Origin: Bidens hawaiensis
Taxonomy: Eukaryota > Streptophyta > Magnoliopsida > Asterales > Asteraceae
Assembly: GCA_021521415.1 (NCBI GenBank)
Contig: JAIQDT010005768.1
Coordinates: forward strand, 1-64,000
Length of the DNA: 64,000 nt
Reading direction: 5' to 3'
Below are positions 45,994 through 58,277 of this stretch, in pieces. Position numbers and translations under genes: made by a program. How positions within the stretch are numbered: the first letter of the stretch is position 1; each line of letters opens with the position of its first letter. The notes below the pieces were generated by a model that was not told the DNA's origin, searched no databases, and saw only the letters and a list, made by a program, of their open reading frames with translations.

Positions 45994-48209
45994 TTACCAT
46001 GCTGGCGTTCTCCTTTTGCTCTTTGATTTTGTGGTGTCACCTAGATACAAATCTGAATTATACGAGTACTTATAAGTTGGAGGAAAATATATTTTCCCCT
46101 CGTTCCAACCATCAAACACTCTCCCAGCTTCTCTTTCAATCTTGAGCTATCCAAACATCCCATGAAACAAATAAAAGATTATAAAAATCTGTCAAACATA
46201 TGATCAAACAAAGTAACATAGGAGAAACAAACATATGGAAGTACCTGATCCATGTTAAGAAGTGCATCATAATTATTCTGTTCTAGAAGTTTCTTGGTTT
46301 CATGGTAACTAAGAGCTATCCGATAGTTTAAGTCCCCTAACCAAATAACACGACTGGAGAGAGAAATTATTATTAGACATGGATCTAGAAATATATGTAA
46401 GTTGTATGTAGAATTAAGAAAATAAGTGTAACGCGAAGCGCTTACTCATGGTCTAGAATCTTATCCGGAATCTTAGCACTGGGTGTCTTGCAAATCTTGG
46501 GAAATTGTGTGTTTTTAAGGATTTCTAAAACGTCTAGATTCCTTCGAAGCTCGTCCCCTTCTTTTTCTCCTGCAGCTAAGTGACTGCAAATAAAGCAAAA
46601 GCTTGTTTGCTTGAAAGTCATGCTCACCGAGATACAACCCTGTAAATAATTAAACTATCAATATGATTATATATATATAAACCTAACAAAGAGACATCAA
46701 CATACCTTGTTCCCAAGATAACCCAAAATCCCTCAACTTATGCAAGACGTTCTTAAGTGGCCTATGTACGGAACAAGCTCCTTTTTGACCCAAATTGTAA
46801 GAAAAATTCCCACCATTTGCTTGCTCTTTATAAGACTGTATCTTAAATGCTGGTTCTTGCCAGGTGGTACAGTAGCACTGACATCAGCACTAGTGTTGTT
46901 AACTGTATCATCTTCTTCAGACGATGAAGCATCATCAAACCCGCTTGACTGTGACTTTGGGCACACAAAACACGAGTCCCGACCATAGCCCCTTCTATCG
47001 GGCTCATTAATAATACAGTTGCAACTTTTAAATCTCCTTCGGCTCTCGGACCGAAAGGCTCGACTGGCTTGTTTAAGAGATGTTCTTTGCAAGAAAATTG
47101 AGCTTGAACATAAATTTGTATTTGATCTCTTTAGTAAAGAATTATTAGATGACTTATTCAGGGATTGGCTTATTAATGACAACCACTTTGCTGCAGAACC
47201 GTTATCTTCTATGGCTAACACGTTTCCCGCGTTCAAAGGGACAATTTCCTGAAAACTGATAACAAGAACATGTTTGTAACATTATTTTTCAAACGTTATA
47301 AAAATATGGCAAAAAAGAACTATTTTTCGTACCCAAGGACGTATATATCAGACTGACAGTGGATTTGCAGAAGATCATCAAGATTTAGATCACTAGTAGG
47401 AGATTTCCCCCCAACATTCCAAGTCGCGGTGAACACCCTAATAATAAAATTAAAAAAACAAAAACAGATCACGAAAACATGAATAAAACTCATGAATAAT
47501 AAATAAAAACCGTCACGATTTCGAACCTGAGGGACTGTAAGTCATGACTAACTGCCATTGTATCTAACGCACTGACCTCGCTACCGACTTGAATATCTGC
47601 AAAGTGAGAAGTAAATTCAAGGTTTCTAATATCAGATGAGTTGAAGCTCAAGACCGATAACGGGTATATATAGATATCATGTGGATACAAAAGGTTAAAA
47701 ATGATTCTAATGAACCACTTGTGACCATGAATACATGATGCCTTTGTAGGTTGCTTAGTCAGGTTAAAAAGCATAAATTTGAACATATTCTCCCTGTTTT
47801 TTTTCCTTTGTTTTTTGCATCAACTTGTTATATAATAATATTCCTTATTATCTTATCTTCCTACAAACAAATTTGGGTCTCTAATTTTGCAGGTATTTAG
47901 GAGAGACTTTGACCAAAGGTCAACTGACAGTGTGTCGCACAACTTTTAATCTACAAAAAGAATTCATAATTATTAATAAATAAATATAAAGCATAAGTTG
48001 AATGCTCAAGAAGTACTCAACCTGTGGGATCACCAGAATCTTTCATTATTTTTCCTTCATCTCCATTATTCATCTTCTTTGACAGAAACTTATGAATAAA
48101 TGACTGAAATAATAACATAATCAAAGAAAATTAATAAATAAAATATGGATTAAACTAATTAATCAAATCCATATACCTTTTTAATTTCTTCATTTTTTCC
48201 AGTCGACAT
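45994..48209 (-). pseudogene. Type I inositol polyphosphate 5-phosphatase, truncated
   Basis: Eight exons can be traced on the minus strand with GT-AG borders: 48209-48177 (ATG), 48103-48022, 47596-47527, 47437-47333, 47255-46706, 46639-46446, 46353-46245 and 46146-45994. They join in frame and give the family motifs [64 protein letters not shown], the catalytic [13 protein letters not shown], then [20 protein letters not shown]. The enzyme removes the 5-phosphate from inositol phosphates or phosphoinositides and damps calcium signalling. It is broken twice: TGA at 46733-46735 where the family has Arg, so probably CGA to TGA, and TAA right after RRTPAW, removing the second catalytic motif (CDRI) and all that follows. 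Not functional as it stands. Confidence 0.85.
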
Positions 48210-48918
48210 GTGTATGATCCAGTTATTTTGGGGAAATTGTATACTAACTAACAAATCAAAAAAAATATATATATATGAAAGTCAAAATTAAAACCCAGAA
48301 ACCATGTTTCCGGATTTCTGGAAACAAAAAGATTGCTCAAAATAAGGAGACACTGAAAGCCCCACATGGGTTTTCTATAAAGTAGTCAACGAGATGCAGT
48401 TTATTCATAGATTAATATTAATAGTAATATTATTACAAACAAGAAAGGTGACCTGAAAAACATTATGTACTTTGTTGAATCTGAAACAGTGGCTTCAATC
48501 CTGTCTGGTTGTGTTCGTGCATTAAACAGTGGCTTCAAGTATATTCCTGTCAAATTCTACTGTTTTGAAGGAGTACAAGTATATTCCTGTCAAATTCTAC
48601 TGTTTTGACTTGTGGCACCAATACGTGTTAAAAACTATGGGTTAGTTGTTTGTGTAGACCCTCATGGATATGTTTATATCGTATAGACCACGAAAAGTTA
48701 TAAGGTAGTTTTTATAAGTTATAATATTTATACAAATGTCTTATACTGATTTATATTTAATTAAACTAGTCTTTGAAAATTTCTTCCGTAAGCCAATTCA
48801 CATCAACACATTTTCTATCGAGGCTAGCCCAGGTCAAGCTTTAAGTTTTTAGCTCAATTAGAATTTGAGTTGAACTTGAGCTTGGCATGGCTCAATTGGC
48901 TTGGGCCAACTTGTAATA
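48210..48918. other. Spacer with a short duplication
   Basis: CAAGTATATTCCTGTCAAAT and the bases that follow, about 33 bp, occur twice in tandem near 48536 and 48577. No gene seen. It would contain the promoter of the phosphatase relic; no clear TATA box is visible. Confidence 0.45.
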
Positions 48919-50002
48919 TGAAGAAACACGAAACGTACCAGGCATAGTTCGGATTGTCTTCTACGGGATGATGTAACCAAATCTCGCTCTCCTTCGTTCA
49001 GATCTGCAATGGTTTTTGGGGGTGTGGAGGTGACTGCTAAGAAATCTCGAGGATCTCTTGTTTACAGACACAAAAATGGTTATGGTGGTGGCTCTTATTG
49101 AGAACAATAACCCTTAATAAGGAGGTGGAGACCTCCTTATATAGGGAGCCTCATGGCCACCATCATGGTACCCTAATGGGCCTAGCCCAGTTAGGGTTAC
49201 CTCCACAAAACCCCCTCAGCCCAATAATATTGTATTAGTCCATATAATAAAATAAGCCAAACATAATAAATTAAAGTCGTAAGCCGGGTTTAGTACCATA
49301 CCCCTACAAGCCCCCCAAGTCCAGTGTTGCTCCTAGGCGTGCAAGCGTTTAGGTGGAGCGCTGGACTTCATAAGGTGTGTTAGGATATGAGGCGGTTTTT
49401 TTCCCTTTTCTTCGGCCTTGTCTTTATTGTCTTTGAGTTTTGAGAGGTTTTCTCCATGATGGTGACATGTTGTGATCCTTATGATAATAATGGTGCACTG
49501 GCATGAATAAGATATAGCACGCATCATAACAATAGTGGCGCGGGGCCTGATAAAAGATAGAGTGCGCATCTCGATAATAATGTAATGCAACTTGCGCGCG
49601 AGGCAGCTTACGAGCTATAAAAATAATGAAGCTTGCGCGCGAGGCGACTTACGAGCTATAAAATAATGAAGCATGCGCGAGTTGCGGCTTATGAGCTATA
49701 ATATGATGATAATGACTGGCCCACAAGGGCCTCTTCTACGCAGGATGACTATCCCGGCTTGTCTTCAAAAAAATAATAATGGAGGCACAAACGGCCAGAT
49801 AATAATAATAATGTCATAGGTGCTTGTGCGACTCGTAGCCGAATCCTGCAAAAACATATCGACTAAAAGTGGATGTATTACAAGGTTCCCATCCTCGGGC
49901 AAATTATGAGGTGTGCCCAACCTACGTTGGTGCGTGGCCGTTTTGGAATATTATTAGGCTCCCGACCTTTATGTTTGGCGCGTGGCCATGTGGGATATTT
50001 TT
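48919..50002 (-). mobile_element. Truncated third copy of the non-coding LTR element
   Basis: LTR at 48919-49308 (minus strand, starting TGTAGGGGTATGG and ending GTTTCTTCA), preceded by the polypurine tract ACTTGGGGGGCT and by internal sequence matching 17250-18600 in reverse: a few 42-bp units (49590-49700), the unique segment and a remnant of the 48-bp array. It is cut at 50003 by the plus-strand Sirevirus. The LTR 3' part differs strongly from the other copies. Confidence 0.8.
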
Positions 50003-50469
50003 TGTTAGGACATGAAATGTCACATGTATGTCCCCAGTTCTATCAGGTTGGTTCAACATGAAACCAACGATCGTGAAACCAAGTTAACGTACTGAAAATG
50101 TCAAACGAAGCTGATTCGATCGAATCAGTGACTGATTCGATCGAACCAGATCTTATTCGATCGAACCAGATCTCATTCGATCGAATGAGTATCTCATTCG
50201 ACCGAATGAGTCTTCGGTATATAAACGTTACTTGGGAAATTTCACATGCAGAGAATAGAATACACACTCACGAACCAGCAGCCTACAGAAACACTCTCAA
50301 TCGTTCTTCGTGTTCTTGGTCGTTTCCTCCAATCCTAGGCGTCAAACCCCTTTAGGAATCGTACCTACGTGCCCGTTGATCACCACCGAATCGCCGTGTT
50401 AGAGGATTCCGCACTCTAACACGTTGCCCCGTGAATCGTTGGGAAACCGAGTCCCGAATCGGTCCTACA
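50003..50469 (+). repeat. 5' LTR of the plus-strand Sirevirus
   Basis: 467 bp, from TGTTAGGAC to its near inverse GTCCTACA. U3 carries about six TTCGATCGAA-type palindromes just before the TATA box. The 3' 219 bp recur at 56521-56738. Confidence 0.8.
50218..50225 (+). promoter_or_regulatory. TATA box of the LTR
   Basis: TATATAAA. The ectopic LTR copy inside RT begins at the base equivalent to 50250-50252, 32-34 nt from the start of the box. This supports a transcription start there. Confidence 0.75.
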
Positions 50470-50472
50470 AAG

Positions 50473-50484
50473 TGGCATCAGAGC
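50473..50484 (+). other. Primer-binding site
   Basis: TGGCATCAGAGC, one base off the tRNA-iMet complement (TGGTATCAGAGC). The ectopic copy at 56742 keeps the canonical T. Confidence 0.85.
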
Positions 50485-51278
50485 TTTAGGTTATTGATTC
50501 ACGAAAGATTCGTGGTGATATTCGTGTTTTTCTCGTGAAAATCATATATTTTGCTTGAAAAATTTTCGAAATCAAGTGTTTTTGTTCTTGGTGTTCATTG
50601 TATTCTTATCAAAAACTCATAAAAGTCATATATTTTGGTTTTTGATCTCAAGATTTGGTGTTAAAATTCCGGGTTTTAACAAGAACATTCATCGTGTTCT
50701 TCGTTTTTAAACGTTTGATCCATTTTTGTTTGGTTGGTTATTTGTTTAAGTGTTAATACACTTAAAAGAGTCATTTTTTGCTTCCAAATCAACTAGGATT
50801 CGTGTTAGTGAATTTACAACCGAAAATCTGGTCAAATCTTCTAAGTTTGGAAATTCCATAAATCCCGATCGAACAAGTCGTATTTTTGGAACTCATTCGA
50901 TCGAATAAGCCTCTTATTCGATCGAACCAGTTTGAATTTTGACCGAATCAGTTTTTCCCGCCGTGATCTGCGCCAAGTCCATTCGATCGAATCAGTTCAT
51001 CCTTTTCGATCGAACCTGCTTCCAGTCGATCGAACAAGTCTCATATTCGATCCACCCTTTCGATCTCTTTCTTTTTCGACTGCCGGAACCCTTTCGATCG
51101 AACCGGACATCCTTTCGATCGAACCTGTCACCTCATTCGATCGAACAAGACCAGAACAGTGAATCAGTCAGTCATTCGATTGAATCAGAACACATTCGAT
51201 CGAATAAAGAACACACTCGATCGAATCAAAACACATTCGATCGAATAAAAGATCAAAGATTGAAGCAAAGAAGCAAAC
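50485..51278 (+). repeat. Leader with TTCGATCGAA array
   Basis: Untranslated leader. From about 50885 to 51250 it carries some fifteen copies of CATTCGATCGAA(T/C)(C/A)AG or variants. The short ORFs over it are repeat artefacts. The first half (50485-50880) has no recognised feature. Confidence 0.85.
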
Positions 51279-54200
51279 ATGGCTGCCAGTTCAAGTACAA
51301 ACAAAAGAATCCAATCGATCCTTGAGAGTGATTCAGAATCTGGAAGCTTCAACAAGCCTCCAAAGTTGATAGCACTAAATGAGTTTACTACCTGGAAGAC
51401 AAGATTCCAGATTCATATCACCGGTGTGAATCCTGGATTATGGGAAGCGGTTCAGACAACGTGGGTGCATCCTACAAACGATGATGGTGAAAGTCTGAGC
51501 TACTTTAGGCTGCCAGAAGAACAAAAGATAGCCTTTGATGCTGAGAAGAAAGCCTTCTCCTTACTGTCTCAAGCTCTCTCCAGCGATCTCTTCCATCAGT
51601 TTAACCAGTTCACAACAGCATCAACTCTTTGGAACGCACTGGTTGAACGATGCGAAGGATCTGAGTCTCTTAAAGAAATTCACGCACGGGAGCTAAAGCG
51701 TGAATTCGATTTGTTTGGTCCAGAATCCGGGGAAGACATTGAATCGTTGCTGTCACGGTTCTATCATCTTATGTCAGAGCTAAAGTCCTATAATGTCAAA
51801 ACAACAGGGACTGAAAAGGTTAGATGTCTCGCTCAAGGACTCCCAACAAGCTGGAACACCTTCCTGACTGTGATGAGAAGAAGTCATCAATTGGAGACGA
51901 TTCTTCTTTCTGACTTTATAAAAGAAATCAGATAGGAAGACGCTGAATTAAGAGCATCCTCCAGGAAACCCAGAGCAACATCTGACAAGTCGCTGTACAT
52001 GTCAAAATCACCAATGTCAGATTCAAATGACCATGCTCCAATAAAGACTGCGTTTGTCTCCTCAATGTCAAATCAATCTACGGGGACCGAAACGAGATCT
52101 TCTGCACCACCAACATCAAATTCCAGAAATTCAAGTTCTAACTCTGGACCCAAGTCAACTGAAAAGGCAACGTTAAACACTGAAGGCTTGGGAAAGGTAA
52201 CGGTGGAAGTTGCCAAAGAACATATGGCAACGTTAGGCACAATAATTGAATCATACAGTTTAATGGTGGCTGGTAAACTTGGCAACAGTCATCTGGACAG
52301 CGATGACTATGAACAGCTAGATGAAGACGATATGGAACGCATCGATATAATGTGGGCACTTGGCAGCGCGTTCCGTAGGGCTAAAAAGTGGGCTAAGAAA
52401 ACAGGCCAAGCCCTTTCAATCAATAATAAATCCAAGTTTGGTTTTGATAAAACAAAAGTTAAATGCTACAACTGTGGCGAACTTGGTCATTTTGCCAAGG
52501 AGTGCTCTAAACCAAAGAGGGAAGGTCACCAATATCCCTTCCGAACTACTTCAACTTCATCTACTCCTGCTGCAGCCGCTGCAAATGTCAACAATGAGAG
52601 ACAACTGGTCCCTCAGAATCAAACAGCAGCGAACAACGCCAACATCAACAATGAAACTGCTCTTGCTGTTCAAGGTGATGAAGGCGAGTCCTGGAACTTC
52701 AGCATTAACATGGCTGACATCACCATTGTGAATCAAGACTCAGAATCTGGGTCTGATGATTCCTCAACTGATGAAGAATACATTGTCGAGGAGCCAGCTA
52801 CTGAAGTAAATGAAGGAGAGCATGAAGCTGAAGTGTCATCAGTGGAGATTAAGGAGGATCAAGCAAAAGAGTCAAATGTTCCTCAATCATGTCCAAGTTC
52901 AACAATTCCTGCAGAAGCTGCTACTGTTGAAGAAGTCAACAAGGTACTGTCAAAAGCAAAGTCTGCATCTTTTCTGGAAAGAGCAGGGAATCTTTACTTC
53001 GCGTTCATGGCAGAGACGTCAAATGATGCCAAGGTAAGTTCTAACCCTACTACTCCCAAACCAGAAAATACCAAATGTTTAAAATGTGAAATGTCTGAAC
53101 AAGAAATTTATTCTCTGAAAGAGAGAATTGAAGATCTCTAGGCTTATAAACAAGCAGCCTTAAGATCTTTAATTGAACTGACTGACGCTCTTGCACAAAA
53201 CAAGGCTTGGAAGCAGAAAGAGTCTGTTTTTAAAGAAAAAGTTGATAGCCTTAAGCGTCAGAACAAGGAATTGGAGATATGTGTTCTAAATCAACAAGAT
53301 TCTATAAATTTTCATATCAATAAAAATAATGTCTTGAAAAAGGAAATGGAGAACACAAAAGCTGATCTTGAATCATTGACTTTCAAATTAAAAAGTTACT
53401 CCAATTCCTCTTATTTGCTAGAACACATTATCCCCGAGTTCCGGTGCAAAAAGGAAAGAGGTGTGGGATATCACAATGTCCCACCCCCTGTGCTGAACCA
53501 ATTTGTGAGCACACCAGGAGCTGTGCCAGATGATGACTCAAATGTTAAAACACCCGAGGACACAAACCAAATTTCAAAGTCCAAGGGTAAAGAAGTCATT
53601 GACCCGGCTCCTGAGACCAAACCAAATGTTGTTGCCACAGACTTAGGTTCCACAACTAAGTCAGGCCCATCCACATCTAAATCAAAGGCAACAACAAGTA
53701 ATTCTCAGAAGAACAAGTTTAATCATAAATCTGAGAAAGTGCATGTGGAACATGGTACCCAGTTTGTCAGAGAGGGTAACTTTAATGAAAAACATAATTT
53801 TCCAAAACCCCCTCCCAGACAAACTTCACCCCAAAATGTCAAATCAAAGGGGTACTATGGAAACAAACAACAACAAAGTTATTACTCTCCACCACGTCAA
53901 AGGGGGAGAAACTACTGTTTCTCATATGGAGAGGTTGGCCATATAGCAAGATTTTGCTACAAGTATCCGGATCCTAGATATGTCAAGTCATCTCCTATGA
54001 GGCGACAGACCGTTGACACTCAAAGTCAAACTCGGTCTCACACATCGCGGTCGGTCTCTCCTAGGAAACCTCAGTCAACCTCACCACACAGATCACCGAA
54101 TCCCTCAAACCCAAGTGTTTCCACTTCAACAAGTGAAAGTCAGTCTTCAACCAGCTATGTCAAACATGTTGAGAAGAAGACTGACAGTTGGAAACAAAAG

Positions 54201-54332
54201 AAAAACAACACTGTTGATAACGATGTCAAACCAGAAAACAGTGTTAATGAGGGTAAATGGATTGAACTGTTAATTCGTGATGATAATGGAAAACCCAAGA
54301 CCATAAAGGCTTGGGTTTCCAATGATATTTAA
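51279..54332 (+). pseudogene. Sirevirus Gag with two in-frame stops
   Basis: 1017 codons in one frame from ATG at 51279 (MAASSSTNKRIQ), broken by TAG at 51933-51935 and TAG at 53139-53141. N-terminal copia gag domain (LNEFTTWKTRFQIHITGVN, TASTLWNALVERCEG, LLSRFYHLMSELKSY), intact zinc knuckle CYNCGELGHFAKEC (near 52463), acidic linker, coiled coil (about 53090-53420), second knuckle CFSYGEVGHIARFC with Tyr for the second Cys, Ser-rich basic tail and WVSNDI end. The layout equals that of the minus-strand Gag. Both stops could be CAG to TAG. The frame ends 10 nt after the start of the pol frame, in a different phase. Confidence 0.92.
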
Positions 54333-57300
54333 ACCTTTTGCTTTTTGTGTGCAGGTTGCTCTTTATGATCCAAGATTCAACATGTGGATCATCGACTCAG
54401 GAGCTTCCAGGCACATGACTGGAAACATGAATCTCCTATCCAGTGTCAGACAGATAAAAGGAGGTGCAGTTTCCTTTGCAGGAACTCAAGGTGGTTACAT
54501 CACGGCCCAAGGAATTGTTTCAAATGGGCGAATTTCGTTTGATAAGGTTAATTTCATCAAGGAGTTGGAGAACAACCTGTTGTCGATAAGTCAAATCTGC
54601 GACAAGGGTTTCAAAGTTATGTTTGATGATCGAGACTGCCACATCTTGGCTAAGGATTTCACCATTTCTGAAGACAAGGTTTTAATGTCAGCCGCACGCC
54701 AGAGTGATCTCTACATTCTGGATATGGCTAAGGCAGGGTCATCGTCTCCAACGGCGACATGTTTTGTGTCCAAGGCATCCGAACGTGATACTGTCATATG
54801 GCATAAACGGATGGGACACATTAATGTTAGGAACATGAACAAGCTTGTGCACAACAGGCTAGTTGAGGGAGTTAATCTGAGAAGTTTCCGTCTCCCTGAT
54901 TCGTGTGTGCAGTGCAAAGCGGGAAAGCAAGTAAAAAAGTCCCACAAGTCTAAGAGTTTCCACTCGATTGATATTCCATTGGAACTCCTTCATATGGATC
55001 TTTTTGGCCCAATAAGCGTCAAAAGTATCTCTGGGCACTCATACTGTCTAGTGGTTACAGATGAATATTCGAGATTCTCTTGGGTGTTTTTCTTGAAAGC
55101 AAAGTCCGAGACATTTGGGTGTATAAATCTGCTGGTTACAACTCTTGAGTCACAGTACAATCTGAAGGTTCGGAGAATGCGTTCAGATAACGGGACAGAG
55201 TTTAAGAATTCGAATGTTGAAAACTTCTGCAAAGAAAGAGGTATTGTTCAGGAGTTCAGTGCCCCGTACGTTCCACAAATGAACGGGGTTGCTGAAAGGA
55301 AAAATCGAACGTTAATCGAGACAGCTAGAACAATGTTAGCAGACTCAGTGTTGCCTGTCACGTTTTGGAGTGAGGCAATTGCCAACGCCTGTTTCACATT
55401 GAATCGGGTAGGCATTGTCAAGCGCCACGGCAAGACAAGCTTCGAGCTTCTTCAACGACGGAGGCCTAACTTAGAGCACCTGGAACCATTTGGAGCTCTT
55501 TGCACGTTACTTAAAAGGCAAGTCGATAATAAGTTCGAGGAGAAGATCATCAACGGCTATTTTCTGGGTTACAGTGTACCTCTCAAAAGGGTCTTCAACA
55601 GATCAACAAAATTAGTTGAAGAATGGTACCATGTCGACGTTCAACGCTACACAGAACCAGCCAAGGGGTCAGGAGAAGACTGGTTGTTTGATTTTGACAA
55701 ATTGTTCAAGTCATTCAATCTGTATGAGGTTGCTATTCAAATGATGTATGAGGCGCAAAATGCACCTCCTGATGAATCACAGCAATCTTCACCTCATCCT
55801 GGTCCATCATCGTCTTCCTCCACAGAGTCTAGCGAGCAAGTTCAAGAGTCATCAGAATCTGAATCTGAAGATGAATCTCCAGCAGATGATGTACAATCGG
55901 CACCGACACAGGTTACTCCGCAACCTTCATCGTCAAATCAAGAAGCGCCAAATGCAGATCAGCCTCTAACGTCTACTTCAGAGGCACCAACCGCTCCAGT
56001 TCCTGAGCCGAACTTAACTAACTTGGAACAAAATGTTGTCGTTCCTGACAATCCGGTGGTTAGGACTGAACGTGATCATCCACAAGACAACATTATAGGG
56101 GACATTCAACAGGGTGTCAAAACACGTCGACAGCTGAATTTTGGCCTCTACACTGAAATGATGGAGTCAGGATCAGTTGTGCTAAATGCCCATGAATGCT
56201 TCTTAGCACAAGAAGAACCAAGAAGCATCACCGATGCGTTGAAAGACGCTAACTGGGTCTCAGCCATGCAAGAAGAATTATTACAGTTCAAGAGACTTGG
56301 TGTGTGGAAGCTGGTGGATCTCCCCAAAGGACAGAAGAAAATTGGCACTAAGTGGGTACTCAAATGTAAACGCGACGATCGTGGAGTGATTGTTCGCAAC
56401 AAAGCCCGCCTGGTGGTCCAAGGGTTTAGGCAAATCGAGGGCCTAGACTACAATGAGGTGTATGCTCCGGTTGCGCGATTGGAGGCAATCCGGATGTTTT
56501 TGGCGTATGCGTCTTTCAAGAGAATAGAATACACACTCACGAACCAGCAGCCTACAGAAACACTCTCAATCGTTCTTCGTGTTCTTGGTCGTTTCCTCCA
56601 ATCCTAGGCGTCAAACCCCTTTAGGAATCGTACCTACGTGCCCGTTGATCACCACCGAATCGCCGTGTTAGAGGATTCCGCACTCTAACACGTTGCCCCG
56701 TGAATCGTTGGGAAACCGAGTCCCGAATCGGTCCTACAAAGTGGTATCAGAGATTCAAAGTATATCAGATGGACGTCAAGAGTGCCTTTTTGTACGGTCA
56801 CATCGAAGAGACCGTATATGTGGGACAACCTCTAGGTTTTGAAGACCCAAATCACAAGGACAAAGCCTACCTGCTCAACAAGGCTTTGTACGGTCTTCAC
56901 CAAGCCCCGAGAGCTTGGTACAAGGAACTATCCAAACACCTTCTGAACAACGGGTTCAGAAGAGGAACGATCGACTGCACGTTATTTACAAAGGAGAAAG
57001 AAGGAGATCTCATTTTGGTACAAGTGTACGTGGACGACATCATATTCGGGTCCACGAATAAAACACTATGCAAGGAGTTTGAACAGGTGATGCAAGAAAA
57101 ATTTGAAATGAGCTCCATGGGTGAGATGAAGTTCTTCTTAGGACTTCAGGTTGATCAAACAGACTCCGGTGTCTTCATTCACCAGACAAAATACGTCAAT
57201 GACATCTTGAAACGGTTCGAGATGTTGAGTTCCTCTTCACAGGGAACTCCGTTAGAGGTTAATCACGGGATTAATCCTGACGAAAAGGGTGAATTAATCA

Positions 57301-57995
57301 ATCCAACTCACTATAGAGGGATCATCGGATCTCTAATGTACCTGACTGCTTCTCGACCGGACATAATGTTTGCTACGTGTCTCTGTGCACGTTACCAGTC
57401 AAAGCCGAAGGTCTCCCATCTTATTGCAGTCAAAAGAATTTTGCGTTATCTGAAGGGTACTCCAGATTGGGGTCTTTGGTATCCTCATGATGATAACTTT
57501 GATCTACATGCGTATAGTGATTCGGACTATGGTGGTTGTAAACTCGATTACAAATCAACAACAGCAGGATGTCAGTTCTTTGGAAGTCGTTTAGTAACGT
57601 GGCAATGCAAAAAGCAGACGTCAGTTTCCACTTCAACAGCTGAGGCGGAATATATTGCGGCTGCCAGTTGCTGTTCTCAAGTTATTTGGATTCAGCAACA
57701 GATGCGTGACTACGGTATTGAATGTTCTACTACTCCCATATATATTGATAATTCTGCTGCAATTTCAATTACCAAAAATCCTGTCCAATTTAGCAAAACG
57801 AAGCACATCGAAATTCGATATCACTTCCTTCGTGACTGTTACGAAAAGAAGTTAATCGATGTGGTAAAAATCCCCACTCAGGAACAACGCGCTGATCTCT
57901 TCACTAAATCATTTGACAAACCACGGTTTTTATATTTGCTAGAGATCAACGGCGTTAAACGTCAATCAGATGATGTTCCTGAAGATATCATTTAA
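54322..57995 (+). pseudogene. Sirevirus Pol interrupted by an LTR-PBS insertion
   Basis: Protease (IIDSGASRHMTGN near 54390), integrase zinc finger (HKRMGHINVRNMNKL, CVQCKAGKQ), integrase core (MDLFGPISVK, RMRSDNGTEF, PQMNGVAERKNRT), acidic Ser/Pro-rich linker, RT (GTKWVLKCKRDDRG, then a break at 56521-56752, then YQMDVKSAFLYG and the active-site YVDDIIF near 57030), RNase H (SDSDYGGCK, STAEAEYIAAAS, TKHIEIRYHFLRD), stop TAA at 57993. Apart from the insertion there is no stop in either half, so the insertion may be recent. It destroys RT between AYASFK and FKVYQ and shifts the frame. Confidence 0.93.
56521..56752 (+). repeat. R-U5-PBS copy inserted in RT
   Basis: 232 bp, in direct orientation, equal to the LTR from the expected transcription start (50252) through U5 (ending CCTACA) and on through TGGTATCAGAG of the primer site. 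No U3 and no leader beyond the primer site are included. RT coding sequence continues immediately on both sides. Confidence 0.9.
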
Positions 57996-58063
57996 ATTGT
58001 TTTTCATTTTTTCTTTTCTTAAAAATTTGAAAAATCCAAAAAGATTTTGTTTTTATAATTTTT

Positions 58064-58076
58064 AGGGGGAGAAAGG
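58064..58076 (+). other. Polypurine tract-like site after pol
   Basis: AGGGGGAGAAAGG follows a T-rich stretch about 70 nt after the pol stop. Such tracts usually lie just before a 3' LTR, but here no LTR follows. It could be an internal second priming site or a relic of an ancestor without ORF3. Confidence 0.5.
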
Positions 58077-58245
58077 TTTCAAGAAAAACCAAAAACAATA
58101 TAAAATACAAAAACCCAAAAACATCAAAAATTTTAAAATTTTGAGAAGTTGATCTTGTTACAAGAAAGATGATAGTACACAGACGCTATCATACTGAGAC
58201 ATCAAAAAGATTTTTATTTCTGTATAGCTTATTCTCATTTTTCCT

Positions 58246-58276
<31 letters not shown>

Positions 58277-58277
58277 T

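Noticed and set aside
51933..53141. In-frame TAG stops as programmed readthrough
   Set aside because: The bases after the stops (GAAGAC, GCTTAT, and AATGGA and AAATCT in the other element) do not fit the CARYYA context known for plant readthrough, and the stops lie at different places in the two Gags.
56700..56760. Apparent new start of a pol protein at 56700
   Set aside because: The ATG belongs to the inserted U5 sequence; the RT domain is interrupted, not restarted.
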